Shown here: positions 23,496 through 34,604 of the stretch, piece by piece
Layout of the letters: the number at the start of each line of letters is the position of its first letter
Position numbering within the stretch: position 1 is the first letter of the stretch
Origin: Enoplolaimus lenunculus
Lineage: Eukaryota; Nematoda; Enoplea; Enoplida; Thoracostomopsidae
Length of the DNA: 64,000 nucleotides
Assembly (NCBI GenBank): GCA_030248215.1
Contig: JASANG010001382.1
Location: 62,001 to 126,000 of the forward strand
Reading direction: 5' to 3'
Notes under the pieces: generated by a model
The model's input: only the letters and a program-made list of their open reading frames with translations
What the model was told of the DNA's origin: nothing
The model's database searches: none
Program-made: the position numbers and the translations under genes

Positions 23496-23681
23496 CAATG
23501 GCGGATCCATGGGGTGGCCACCCCGGCCGTGGCTCCCCCCCCCCCCCAAACAGCATCTCGACAAAAATTATATAGCAATTTTGTGACAATTGTTCGTGGT
23601 TTGTGTATGGGTCAAAAGTAAGTTTATTACCTGTGAAATTTTGCCCCCCCCCCCCATTTAGAGATCCTGGATCCGCCACTG
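23496..23681. mobile_element. hAT-like MITE, CAGTGGCGGATCC family, complete
   Basis: It begins CAATGGCGGATCCATGG and ends CCTGGATCCGCCACTG, flanked by a perfect 8-bp duplication, GATAGGTG, at 23488-23495 and 23682-23689. Two poly-C tracts lie inside. Very similar CAGTGGCGGATCCAG ends are widespread in animal non-autonomous hAT elements. Confidence 0.85.
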
Positions 23682-23932
23682 GATAGGTGCTTATACACAT
23701 TTGAGAATACGGGCCAATGTGATAATAGGATCTATTAAAAATGGCGTGACGGTGACGTCCGGCGCCGTACGGTGTAGGACACCACCGTACGACGAGGATA
23801 GCGTCACCCTTACTCAGCCAGGATACGCAATGAGTTTCATACTGAGATCAGGGCTTTTCTACGTTTACCCCCTTCTCTGGATTCGCAAGTGTGTATGGCT
23901 CGTTAACTGGTGATTTACTTGCATTGGTCAAT

Positions 23933-24098
23933 CCAAGGGCGGGTCCACCCTTGCGTAAATGGCCCAACACAGATCAAAACCAAAATTTTGTGTTGAATTT
24001 TAGCACTAAAAACGGCGTTTGGCTTCTTGTTCGCGAGTTTCTTCAGCTGTTACATCTCGAACGCGTTCCATGTTTTAGAAATTTCTGAATCCGCCACT
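23933..24098. mobile_element. Probable relic of the CAGTGGCGGATCC family
   Basis: It ends GAATCCGCCACTG and begins near AAGGGCGGGTCCACCC, the inverted pattern of 23496-23681 with several differences. No target duplication is readable. Confidence 0.5.
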
Positions 24099-24298
24099 GT
24101 GTTACTATACGTGTGTCTCAGTCCTGGGGGTTTCATTCAAAGCTTTACTTACCGGTTAGCGTCTATCAGAGTCAACATAATTGAATACGGGTTTTCGAGG
24201 TGACAAAAGGCCAATTCGTTGCGGTTTCAACCGAAATCAACAGTTGTTGCACCTGTAAAGAAACAAAATTTTCAGAGTAAATTTTCGTTAAAATCTAA

Positions 24299-24465
24299 TC
24301 TTTGAGCGGAACGTTTTTGTGCGGGACTGCAGTAGAATAAGCTTAAGCGTTTGACTAATTTTTTGCTTAGGTTTTAGACATATGCTTATAGGCTTAGAGG
24401 CTTAGGCTTAGGTTTAGCTTTAGGAATATGCTTATACTACTGTTTACGGCCCTGTTTTATGGAAA
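24299..24465 (-). mobile_element. hAT-like TTAGGC MITE (type 2), inverted and eroded
   Basis: GAGCGGAACGTTTTTGTGCGGGAC, AGAATAAGCTTAAGC and TATGCTTATACTACTGTTTACGG match type 2 elements read in reverse around a short TTAGGC core. Confidence 0.6.
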
Positions 24466-24797
24466 TGTAACAAATTCTGCTTCAACTGGATTTGTTTTCA
24501 ATTGCTTACGAATTTGAATCTGTTAATTGATTTGTTGAATTTATATCGTAAAAACGGAATTTCCGGAATATTAAAAGAAAATATATTTTACCGGAAACAG
24601 AGTGCGCGTTGGGTCAACCCCGCCAAAAAAGTGATATTCGTTTAACAAAAATATCGTTTGAGCCTCAAAGTGAAAAAAACTTAACCGTTTATACTACAAA
24701 CATTTTAGGAAAATATAGTTTTTGGGTTACTTTTTCGTAAAAATTCCAAATTTAAAACGTTATTTGGCACAATGAATAACAAATTGAAATTATAATT

Positions 24798-24918
24798 TGG
24801 CTTTAACAGGCGTACAGCTTTCTGGTGGACCTATAAAATGTAGGTTTAGATTCTAGATTACATTTTTCTGCTTAGACTTAGACTTTAGGCTTAGGAATAC
24901 TCTTAATTTACCGTTACG
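24798..24918 (-). mobile_element. hAT-like TTAGGC MITE (type 1), shortened
   Basis: It contains GGCGTACAGCTTTCTGGTGG, TAGATTCTAGATTACATTT and GAATACTCTTAATTTACCG, which are type 1 landmarks in order. The left terminus is lost and only two or three hexamers remain. Confidence 0.6.
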
Positions 24919-25249
24919 CCGATAAATGTAACATTTGCCAAATTTACGATATTTTTCTTGACATTTAGAGATTCACTGAATATCGCATTTGCTTATGTCA
25001 ACTGCGTTATTGGCAAGGAAATAAAAATGGTTTAAATTTTTGATCAAACTACGCTCGTGCAGTTCGGGCCCCCAACCTATTTAGCCTAAACTAGGCGGAA
25101 AATTTATTAGGTCTACGAATTGTCATACTTACTAAATGGCGACGAGTGGTCTGATCGACGAGTTGTCGGGGTCGACAGGATGTCGAGCCACAAATTGTCC
25201 GTTGACGAATTACTGGTCGATCGATGGCTTTAGTTAGCTGTTGTCAATA

Positions 25250-25428
25250 CACTGCAAAAAATGGTGAGTCAAATTGACTCTGTCCGAAATAGACTCTACG
25301 GGACTACACAAACTGAGTCAAATTCGACTCCACCAGAGTCAAACGTGCTAGTCAGTGAGTTGAATTTGACTCCGTTTGTGTAGTCCAGTAGCGGAGAGAG
25401 TCAATTTGATTCACCACTTTTTGCAGTG
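25250..25428. mobile_element. Near-palindromic TA-flanked MITE (GAGTCAAATT family)
   Basis: It starts CACTGCAAAAAATGGTGAG and ends TTTTTGCAGTG, with TA on both sides. One arm is about 20 bp shorter than in sister copies. Confidence 0.8.
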
Positions 25429-25546
25429 TATATGACGTTATGACCTTTCAGGATTCTCAGAAGTTATTCGAAAGCCAGTCCTGGTTTTTTATAGTCTTTG
25501 AACTGTTTTCTGGAAGATATATATCCATGTCTATCCGCATTCGGCT

Positions 25547-25688
25547 AATGTAAACAACAGGGCCGAAACAGTATTATAACCATATTCCTAAGCCTAAACC
25601 TAAGCCAAGCAAATAAATTTGTCTAATGCTTAATTGCTTACTCTGTTCTAGTCGCACAGGAAAACGTTCCGCCCCTGATCTTTACATT
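25547..25688 (+). mobile_element. hAT-like TTAGGC MITE (type 2), short copy
   Basis: The ends GGCTAATGTAAACAACAGGG and CGCCCCTGATCTTTACATT enclose a very short CCTAAG core. It shows the minimum size of the family. No clean duplication is seen. Confidence 0.7.
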
Positions 25689-25917
25689 ACGAAAGTAATG
25701 ATAATATTGCAATGAAACAGATTACCTTTTCGAACACATCAGCCCAGTATCAAAACTATTAAGACTATGCCTCAATATCTACTCTATATAGAATTATGCT
25801 AAAATTCCTTAAAGAATGAATATATACACAACACAAAGATCAATCAGGTAAAAAATATATACACAACTACGAAGCCGAAGGTCAACAAATTTTGCTGGAA
25901 TCGAACCCGCAGGTGAA

Positions 25918-26030
25918 GCAAAATTGAAGAAATAAAAAAGCAAAATTGAACAAATAAAAAAGCAAAATTGAAGAAATAAAAAAGCAAAATTGAAGAAATA
26001 AAAAGCAAAATTGAAGAAATAAAAAAACGT
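25918..26030. repeat. A-rich 22-bp tandem repeat
   Basis: About five copies of GCAAAATTGAAGAAATAAAAAA, with one copy changed to GAACAAATAAA. It does not belong to any of the transposon families here. Confidence 0.9.
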
Positions 26031-26355
26031 CGAATTTTACTAATTTTTAACCGAAATATTTCCTAATGATTCGCTTTCTGTTAAGTTTTCTGAAAACTCT
26101 TGGAAATTCATTTCAAGACAGAGTTCAAAACCTTTCAGCATATTCAATCATGGTATAATTAATATATTCCAACACGACAAACTTCACTACTGAAAATGCC
26201 GAAGCGTTCAGGGTAACTTCTGCCGAGCTGGAGGCAAACTTGTTGCCGTACTCGGAGCCTGGCCGTGGGTGGTACATTGATGTAAAACGCAATACTTTTG
26301 AATATGTTTCTGGGGAGACTTTGGTTAACATAGGTAAATGCAAAATATTTGCGTG

Positions 26356-26416
26356 TTAACCCCTTCTCACATTGAGTTGCCTATAAGCAACTGAGCGCAG
26401 TGTATATACGTTAAAC
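26356..26416 (+). mobile_element. Left-end fragment of the piggyBac-like MITE
   Basis: TTAACCCCTTCTCACATTG, the hairpin GAGTTGCCTATAAGCAACT and GTGTATATACGTTAAA match the left 60 bp of 37375-37645; the rest is absent. Confidence 0.65.
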
Positions 26417-26435
26417 CAGTCGTAGTGGGACTACA

Positions 26436-26745
26436 TTCTTCGCACCTAAAAACCCTTTATTGCTGAAATTATACCGCTTTTAACCTTAATAATTAGTGAA
26501 ATATTGTAAGAAGTCCTAATTTAGGCTTACAAACTATGCTAATATGCAAATTATGCATTAGCTAACAACGCAATTATCAGTTTTGGAGGTTTGTAAACAG
26601 TCTACGGAGATTTCTCGCACCCAAAAACCCTTTAATGCTAAAATTAGATTGCTTCTAACTGTAATAATTAGTGAAATATTGTGGAAAGTCCTAATTTAGG
26701 CTTAAATAATTATGCAAATTAGCCTGTAGCTAATAAACAGCTTAA
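26436..26745. repeat. Direct duplication of about 135 bp, offset near 180 bp
   Basis: Both copies hold CGCACC(T/C)AAAAACCCTTTA, TAATTAGTGAAATATTGT and AGTCCTAATTTAGGCTTA in the same order, separated by a short spacer. They may be the 3' part of a retroposon, because a TCGGTTCAGCCGTTCC stretch and a tetranucleotide tail follow. Confidence 0.6.
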
Positions 26746-26845
26746 AATTTTAAAACCCCAATGCGAGGTTAACACTCCAGGATAATTGGCTTTCAAACAA
26801 AAAAAGTTTATCAAAATCGGTTCAGCCGTTCCTGAGATTCTTTTC

Positions 26846-26901
26846 GGACGGACAGACGGACAGACGGACAGACGGACAGACGGACAGACGGACGGACGGA
26901 C
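26846..26901. repeat. CGGACAGA microsatellite after a TCGGTTCAGCCGTT motif
   Basis: About 56 bp of GGACAGAC and GGACGGAC units. The sequence just upstream (CAAAATCGGTTCAGCCGTTC) resembles the conserved segment that precedes simple-repeat tails in several invertebrate non-LTR retroposons, so this may be such a 3' end. No reverse transcriptase is present. Confidence 0.6.
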
Positions 26902-27014
26902 ATCCACCTTTCGACCCCCAAGTACAAAACATAAAACGCTTCGCGAAACTCCGAGCTTCGCTCGGAGTTTCGCTTCGCTCAATAACGACATGTACCACCG
27001 ACTTCTGATTAATT

Positions 27015-28005
27015 AGCCCATGTTGCTCTGAGGGGCGTCCATGTTAGCCGTGAGACAGCAAAAGCCTCCGAATGCAACGGTAGTGTCTTCTGAACCTACA
27101 TTTGTGACGGTGGGGCCGGCTTCGTTCCTGTGTTTTCGCTGGGTTGGTCGGGACAGGTTCGACTATGTGTTGAACTACCCGAACAGCTTTTCGCATAGGC
27201 TTAGACTTAGGCTTGGGCTTAGGCTTACGCTTTAGGCTTAAGTTTAGCTTTTTTAGGTTTGGTCATACTCTTAAGCTCATGCTAAGGCTTAGACTTAGGC
27301 TTTGGCTTTAGGCATAAACATACGCTCAAGCTTTAGGCTTAAGGCTTAGGCTAGGCTTAGAAATTAGGCTTAACCATTAGGTTTAGGCTTAGCTTTTGTG
27401 CAGAGATATAGTTAAACGTAGACCTAAGCCTAGTCTGAAACCCAGGTTGACGTTCAGTCGTAGGCTAAGGCATAAGTATAGTCCTAGATTCAAAGCCGTT
27501 CCGGTTGTCTCAGCCTACGCACTAAAAACATATGCTCCAAGTTGTTCAGACCACCCCAGCGAAGACATAGACTCAAAGCTGTCCCGCCGGGCACAGCGAA
27601 ACATGTGCTCGAAGCTGTCCGACAAACTATAACGAAGTATTGGTTCGAAGCTGTCCCGATCAGTCCAGCAAAACAAAAATCTAAGATCGAGGCCGTCCTG
27701 CCGTCCCAGCACAAAAATAGGAGTGGTTGCCGTTGCCGTCCGGGTCTATTGCTGCCCGCGAGTATACGCTGCAAATAATGGTGAGTCAAATTGACTCTCT
27801 TTGAAATAGGTTTTCCCTCACTACGCAAACGGAGTCAAATTCGACTCCACCAGAGTCAAATTCGATTCACTATGTCGCACGTTTGACTCTGGTGGAGTCG
27901 AATTTGACTCAGTTTGTGTAGTCAGGAAAAGTCTGTTTCCGAGAGAGTCAATTTGACTCACCATTTTTTACAGTGTACGGCACACCTCTCAGAGTAACAT
28001 TGGTC
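27015..28005. mobile_element. Large composite hAT-like element (type 1 ends) with inner minisatellite
   Basis: The left end AGCCCATGTTGCTCTGAGGG and the right end CCTCTCAGAGTAACATTGGTC are type 1 terminal repeats, flanked by GATTAATT and GGTTGATT (6 of 8 matching). Inside, in order: a reversed minisatellite block, a TTAGGC-rich centre (about 27190-27450), then about six units of a 36-38 bp minisatellite of the form TTCGAAGCTGTCCCG..CCAGC, and an inserted near-palindromic MITE at 27767-27975. The minisatellite blocks on the two sides are inverted copies. The short frames crossing it are by-products of the repeats. Confidence 0.65.
27767..27975. mobile_element. Near-palindromic TA-flanked MITE inside the composite element
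   Basis: It starts CGCTGCAAATAATGGTGAG and ends CACCATTTTTTACAGTG with TA on both sides. It interrupts the right part of the 27015-28005 element and is therefore younger than it. Confidence 0.8.
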
Positions 28006-28454
28006 GGTTGATTTATGCCCGTTCAATGGTGTGTGCTATTGGATCTTGACCTTTTGTTCAATGTTCTGAGTGCAAACCTCGTCTCTTATCACTCAGTTTT
28101 TAACAAACAAAGTCAACAAATAATGACATCAAAACCTCAGTTTTTGAAAGGTTTTGCGACGTTTTTAGACGCTGGTTTGATAAATTTTTGCTGTAAAATA
28201 AGACAATTAATTTTGTACCATTTCGATAACGCAAAACACTTTTCCAGATGAAAGTGTTGACGACCAATAATCATATAACAGTCATCTCTACCTTGTTGGA
28301 CCTGCATAAAATATATATCTTTTAAGTAATTTTTTTAACAAAATGTCTCAAGTCTCCGTAGAAAATTCCTTAGAGAGCAACATTAAAAATCTAATTCTAC
28401 GCGAAAAATTACGTGAAATCATGCTATCTCGAAATAATTCAAGTAAGATGTCAG

Positions 28455-28540
28455 GGTGCAACCGGATATCCATTTCCGGTTCCGTTCGCAGTAAAAATCA
28501 GTGTCAGTTTCCATTATAGAAATGCCGGACATTAGGTTAG
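28455..28540. mobile_element. Fragment of CAGGGTGCAACCGG element
   Basis: CAGGGTGCAACCGGATATCC and TTTCCGGTTCCGTTCGCAG match the left end of the 32077-32461 family. The rest is missing. Confidence 0.55.
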
Positions 28541-28572
28541 TTTTTACACTCAAAATTAGATATAAACAACGA

Positions 28573-28763
28573 GGCCAATGTTACTTTAAGGTGCGTAACA
28601 GTAGATTATGCGTATTCCGAAGCCTAAGCCTAAAGCCTAAGCGTTGCAAAAATGAGTTCCAAAGCCTAAGCCTAAGCCAAAGCAAAAAATGTAATCTAGA
28701 ATCAATACTCACTCTTTTATAGACCCACCAGAAACCTTTACGCCCCTTAAAGTAACATGGGCC
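28573..28763 (+). mobile_element. hAT-like MITE with TTAGGC core (type 1)
   Basis: The ends GGCCAATGTTACTTTAAGG and CCTTAAAGTAACATGGGCC are near-perfect inverted repeats. Flanking AACAACGA and AATAACGT match at 6 of 8 positions and may be an aged duplication. Confidence 0.8.
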
Positions 28764-30169
28764 AATAACGTTAATTGCGCAATTTTTCATGTACAGGTGG
28801 TATGCAATTGTTTGAAATTAAATCAAAAGTACGAAATTCACGTTAAACATTTCAGTACATTCGCCACTATTCTTTAAAATTTTAGAAAGCCCGGTGAATA
28901 TTTACACACCTCAATTCTGTTGGCAGAAAAATAAAACATCTTTGAAACTTTTTTACACGTCAATATATGTTTTACGTTTCCGTGTTCGTTAATTTAACTA
29001 CTATCCGTTCCCGTTTCAATTAGTTTTAATATGAAGCAACATTTGCAAGCAAAGTTATGGTTCACATTGAAAGCTTATTTATTCAGAGAAAGCACAATGA
29101 AATGCCAAAAAACAACCTGTAAACTTCTGTTGAATCCCTTCAGCGGCCCGTATGGCACACATATTATGCTGGAAAAATCAAACTGCCTACCATATATTTC
29201 CGTTTTTGTTTTGGTTTCTCAAAAATTAATATTTTCTTTTTGGCGAAAATGCGACTTTGAATGTTTGTTATTATAAAACCTAGGTTTTACAAACAAGAGT
29301 GTGAGACTATATGTCGGTTTCGAAACCTTTTAATATACGGTATGTTTTTAACTTTCGCAGGGAAATATGTTCGATTCTGGTATGTACGCAACCGAAAACA
29401 TTAAATCAAAGAAATATTCGAAAAAAAGGTCATTTGCAAATTTCTAACCTTTTGAAACACAGTACAACTATACAAGTGTTCCCACTCACATGTCGCTGAG
29501 TCACTATTTAGCGATTAGGACAATAAAAGACGCGTTTCTACATCTTTTGTATATACATTGGCCCATGGGTGGCGCTTTATATGGCGATGGACTTGTAGAC
29601 AGCTCCGTCTGTGAGTGTATGTACGAGGGCTACAATGTTTTATCAGAGAAAAATTTAAAACACAATTTTTCCGGCAGAATGTTTTATTATAATACAGTTA
29701 TTGCGTTTCATAACATTTGCCAGCCCGCCTTCCCGTCAAAAATGTTTGGATTAGCCTCTGAACACGATCATAACTGCTGAATAGCTGACAACCGTTGCGA
29801 ACTCATAATGTTGCCTGCCTCTGAGAGTACAAGTTAGGTGTCGAAAAACCTCATTTTTAATAAATAATACTTCAATTGAAACTCTGTACGCTAGTGTACG
29901 CTTTTCTCTAGGGTTTACGCAGGTTGGTAGATCAACGACTACGTTTAAAATGCCTACTATTAAAACAAAAATAATATTATAGACTCGATTTGTAGGTATA
30001 TACTTGCCGCAACTTTATACTTGATGAAAACAGGTCACTTTAACCTAACCAAATCGACTGTAGGAGCTTGAGGTAAACTAAAGACATGTATTCTAAAATT
30101 CAGTTAACTACGTAGCTAAGGGACCCAATGTAAGATCGAATACAGATTGTAAATGTTGAACGGTGAAGA
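28764..30169. other. Intergenic DNA upstream of ATG5
   Basis: Open frames of 81, 62 and 96 codons here show no recognisable domain. The inverted copy of the 10160-10205 repeat lies at about 29699-29752. The last 300 bp are the probable promoter and 5' leader of ATG5; an in-frame TGA precedes its ATG. No core promoter motif can be named. Confidence 0.5.
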
Positions 30170-33100
30170 ATGTGGGAAGATCAAAAAGTCTTACGCGAGG
30201 TTTGGGACGCTAAACTTCCAGTTCAGTTCACATTATCTCCGGATGAAATCCACTGCTTAGAAAAACCTAAGCCGTTTTATGTAAGTATTTTTGCAGTGCT
30301 AAATTTTTTAAATGTGCTTTGCTGAAGTGTTTGGGTCTTCGAAACCTAAACATATGGAATGTGATAAACTATGGAACCTTGCGCAACATTAAGACAACGT
30401 GTTGATAAAACTGCGATCTAGAGAACATTCCTCACTCCATTCAAGTTTGCCGTTTGAATTCAGTAATTTGTTTAAATAACTTCAAACTTTTTATTTCATT
30501 CTAGTTACTCGTGCCAAAAGTCAATTATTTTCCAGTTGTGACAGAGAAAGTCGAGAGACATTTTCTAGCGTTTATCAAACAAGAAGAATCTGAAGAGTTA
30601 TGGTTGGATTATGACGGACAACCTTTGAAATGGTTAGTGATACACATCTAATGAAACATTAATTTCATATCTTCTTGCTCAGTAGATACGTACTAATTAT
30701 TGTTGGCTGATCTGTACCTGTAAAAACGATTATTGGTGGTCTTTTCCAGTTAAGTAATTTGTAGAGTACTTGTGAATGTTTCAGGCACTATCCAATTGGA
30801 GTGTTATTTGATCAGCTTGGAATAACTGAAGACAATTTGCCCTGGAAAATTGCGGTTCATTTCAAGGTCCACCAAGTTTTTCGTTATTAGCGCAGTTAAC
30901 TTTGGTACTGTGGTAACACAAAAATCAATATCAACGTTTTTGCTGTTTAAGTTAAATAGGACTACACATGTTGTTTTAACAAATCGCGAACCAGCGCATG
31001 AAACATGTTACGCTCAAGCGGCGGTATGGCTTTATTTTCGATTGTGTTGGTTTCACGCATTTCTAGTTCTAATTAAGATCTCGTATGTACGTACTTACTT
31101 GTTTGTTGTGTTGAATGATGTCATAAGTTACTTTCAATTTTGCAATATTAATATTTGATTTGACAAATGTATATTTCATCTGCTTATATGATGTTAAATT
31201 ATGTTTGCAGCGATTTCCAGAAAAACAACTATTGCACTGCCGTGTTATTGACTGTGTTGAATCGCATTTTATGCAAACGATCAAAGAAGCAGATCAACTT
31301 AAACATCGCGGTAAAGTAATTGCTGATATGCAAAAGAAGGATCACAAACAGTTGTGGACTGGACTGGTGTCAGGTTGGTTGCAGGAAATGGTCTAGTCTT
31401 AATACTGCGGCATTTGCCGCATATAATGGGTTTTTATCAAAATTTTTCACAAACTACAATAGCAATAGTTGCTTGATATATGCATGTTTTCAAGAACTTT
31501 TAAATTTGTACTACATTCTAGCAGCAACCGAGGCATGTGAACCACCAGGTATCACTTCCGTAACCGGTTGGCGATTTTGCGATGGTTATAAAACCGGAAC
31601 CAGATATCTGGTGGTATCCTGTAAGAAGAAGGCCGTGATGGTGTAAACTTTTGCCTGTCATGAGTGTTATATCATACGCAAATTTGCAGCTTAGCCAAGT
31701 TCCCCTGATAGCCTGTCTAAGGGCACTGTTTGATGTCAAATGTTGTAAAAGAAAGAAAAACTTCTCGCTACAATTTTACATCTATTTCTTCGCCTCATTC
31801 TTTAATTATTGTTTAGATCGCTTTGATCAGTTTTGGTCAATCAACAAACGCCTTGTTGACATGACGTCGGAATTCAGCACCGGGTTGATTCCGTGTAGGC
31901 TTTACATTCCCAATCAGTCCGATAGTTGTCCAGGAACAGTAAGACTTGAATAAATGCTGGATATTTAATTGAACAGATTATTTTATTAGTGCGTAGTTTG
32001 ATGATTTTAACTTTTCAAGTATATACGTAATGATTTTATTATCTCTCTCTAGTTTTAAGAGACCAACAGTTAATATCAGGGTGAAACCGGAATTCCGGTT
32101 CCGGCATTTTTTCACCTTCCGGTTCCGGTTCCGATAAATTTTTACCGGATTTAAAAATTCCGGTATTATAATTTGGCCGTTTTCTTAACTTTGCTAATAT
32201 TTAAGAATCTCTTTTGAAAGCCACTTGTACTCCGAATATAAGCCGTTGATGGTGGATTTCACTTCAGTCGATGATGAAAATCTAAAATACAACAAATAAA
32301 ATAAATACCTATGTTCGACTAAGGTTATTTCACAAATAATAGAGCAAAAAATAAGATTAAAATGAAATTTTTGGTGAAATGCATTTTTCACTTTCCGGTT
32401 CCGGTTCCGGTAAAATTTTCAAATTCCGGTTCCGGTAAATTGTAATTCCGGTTGCACCCTGGTTAATATATCTTGCAATGTCTCCTGTGCATATTTTTAA
32501 ATTCGTATAACCATAAACAGTTCGCTGTTTGATGAAAACTAATTGCTCAAGTATTAATTTGAGCCAAGTGTGTTTGTTTTTGTTTCTACTGAAAGTGACA
32601 AAAGTTATGAACTAAACTTTGTCTACCATTCGTTTTGCATTTGTAGCCTTCTTCGTCGCCACAAGGAGTATCATCGATAATACAAAGACGCTGTAAAGGA
32701 TTCAAAGATACGGGTGAACGCATCACTTTGCAGGATTTCGTTGTCGAAATTGTACCGGAATATTCGGATTCAGGTGGGTTAAAGACTATATTTTGTTGTA
32801 GAAGTGTTTGTATGTTTTTGAATATTAAACTCTTTAAAATATGTTTAAAATACTTTTATGTACCATGTAAGTAAGTACATAATTCATAATGCAGGTTTAA
32901 ATGAATCGTATTTTATGAATAAGTGTAACTCTGTGGAATATGCATTAAAACAACTGCATAGCTTTTATCACCATTTAGTGATACGTTTTCAAGCCAGATA
33001 TCTATGGCTGCTGGAAATCTAAAGCGGTAGAGGAAAAATATATGCACTAATACCAACAAGGCAAAATTTTTTAAATACTCATGCCTTTACTCGTTATATT

Positions 33101-33508
33101 GTGGGCGCAAAACGAGCTTGAAATAATGTTTGTAGGGAAAGGCGTTGAAGATATTTTTAGCTGTAATTCAGGCTAAATTCATTGTATTTGTCTAGGCGAC
33201 TTGCTTTTCAAAGATGTATTTTCAATGAATGTCTAACAGAGCCGTGTAACTTGTGAATTAGACATCTATGCTATTTTTTTTGAAACTTATGCTTGAATGA
33301 AAAAATTGCTAAATTGCGTAATATGTTTTTGCTAAGTAGTTTATATTATTATTGTTGTTGTTTTTCAGGCTTATGGTCCCTGATATGTCATGGTGTTGAT
33401 CTGCCGTTCGATACACCTGTCGCGTGGTTAGGAATCAATTTCGCGTACCCGGACAATTTTGTTCATATATGCGTGCGGGCACGAGAAACTAATGATGGAA
33501 AGAGTTGA
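30170..33508 (+). CDS. ATG5: Autophagy protein 5 (ATG5), seven exons
   Basis: ATG5 is covalently joined to the ubiquitin-like ATG12 and, with ATG16, promotes lipidation of ATG8/LC3 at the growing autophagosome membrane. Coding exons are 30170-30280, 30505-30632, 30785-30866, 31211-31373, 31817-31938, 32647-32773 and 33369-33508, all with GT..AG introns in matching phase, giving 290 residues (human 275). The match to human ATG5 is plain: LREVWDAKLP, LKWHYPIGVLFD, FPEKQLLHC, IKEADQLKH, MQKKDHKQLW, RFDQFWSIN and the C-terminal YPDNFVHI. Lys132 in the IKEAD segment aligns with human Lys130, the ATG12 acceptor. The residue order fits UblA, the helical segment and UblB; UblB is the most diverged part. 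The ATG follows an in-frame TGA. Intron 5 carries a 385-bp hAT-like MITE. The frame is intact throughout, so the gene is probably functional. Confidence 0.95.
32077..32461. mobile_element. hAT-like MITE, CAGGGTGCAACCGG family, complete, in ATG5 intron 5
   Basis: It begins CAGGGTGAAACCGGAATTCC and ends GGAATT-type sequence reading TTCCGGTTGCACCCTG, flanked by a perfect 8-bp duplication, GTTAATAT, at 32069-32076 and 32462-32469. Both ends hold runs of TTCCGG words, and the middle is AT-rich without a coding frame. This copy defines the family. Confidence 0.85.
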
Positions 33509-34089
33509 CACAAGGTGCTTCACAGGTATCATGAACCCCTTGAAGTGCAACTTGCTCAGTATTCCAACTTTAGTGTGTACCATAACAAGCTTTTTAACTA
33601 ATTTTCAGCCTTCTGGTACATAGTTGGAGCTTATTCGTAACAGTTGGGAAAATATTTACAATATTTTTGAGTCACTTTAGCTGTGTATTCAAAGCTGGAC
33701 TACTTACTGCGGTTTAGTTGAAATTTGGTATTGATTTGGGCCAAACTTTATCACCTATCTAATTACAGGTTCAGAAACTTAAATGCGGGTGTGAACGTTT
33801 ACGATTGTTGTAATCGTGTTTAACCATATTATGGTGTATATAGTTCTATGTTGAATGCTGTGAAACTGTTGTTATTTTGATTTGAGGGCTGTGTTTTTGT
33901 TTTAATTTTGGATGCTGTTAGTTTAGGGGTACTTGTTTAGGTACTCGCCCCGCCCGCAATTAGCCGTTCCGCTCACATACAAATGACTGAATTAGTAAAA
34001 TATTGTGAGATGATTTAATTGTAGGGTTAGGCTTAAAGGCATAAGCTTAGATTTATTGTAAGCGCAGGAAAATACTAAACAGATATGTT
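33509..34089. other. ATG5 3' flank
   Basis: This holds the 3' untranslated region and flank of ATG5. No canonical AATAAA is seen in the first 500 bp on the plus strand, so the polyadenylation site is uncertain. Confidence 0.4.
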
Positions 34090-34306
34090 CAGCGGCGGAT
34101 CCAGGAATTTCTGACGGAGGGGCGAGGTGTCAAATAAAGACCTTATCGTTTTATCACAAAAAAAGTTGTGAGGGAAAAATTTAGGGACCTTATGTTTTTT
34201 ACAAAACATTTTCTAAGGGAAAAAATATCAACTAGGGACCTTACCATTTTAGCACAAAAAAATCTGATGGGGGGCGTACGCTCGTCCCCATCGGGATCCG
34301 CTAGTA
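34090..34306. mobile_element. hAT-like MITE, CAGTGGCGGATCC family
   Basis: It begins CAGCGGCGGATCCAGGAATT and ends CGGGATCCGCTAGTA. Flanking GATATGTT and GATATATT match at 7 of 8 positions. Inside, a unit of the form AGGGACCTTA..TTTTACAAAA is repeated about three times. Confidence 0.75.
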
Positions 34307-34360
34307 GATATATTTGTAATTTTGTCTTCTATCAACAAAAGCAAAAAATACCGTTATAGG

Positions 34361-34494
34361 TAGTGGAACAGTATTATAAGTTTATTCCTAAGCCAAAGCC
34401 AAGGGAAATAATTAGTCTAAAGCCTAAGCTTACTGTATTGCAGTCCCACAGAAAAACGTTCCGCCCCTGATCTGTACATGGGCCAATGTTTGCA
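34361..34494 (+). mobile_element. hAT-like TTAGGC MITE (type 2), left end missing
   Basis: It runs from GTGGAACAGTATTATAAG through a short CCTAAG core to CGCCCCTGATCTGTACATGG GCC. The first 20 bp of the usual left end are absent. Confidence 0.65.
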
Positions 34495-34604
34495 TTAGTG
34501 GTGGCCATTTCTGTGGTTAATTTTATACATAGTAAATTGAAAGTTGTTTCATTGATTTGGGCGGCATATTTGTTATCTGTTCCGCGGGTTCAATCCCCTC
34601 TGAA

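Noticed and set aside
26846-26901. A LINE element
   Set aside because: Only a possible 3' tail motif and a simple repeat are visible; no reverse transcriptase or endonuclease sequence lies upstream.
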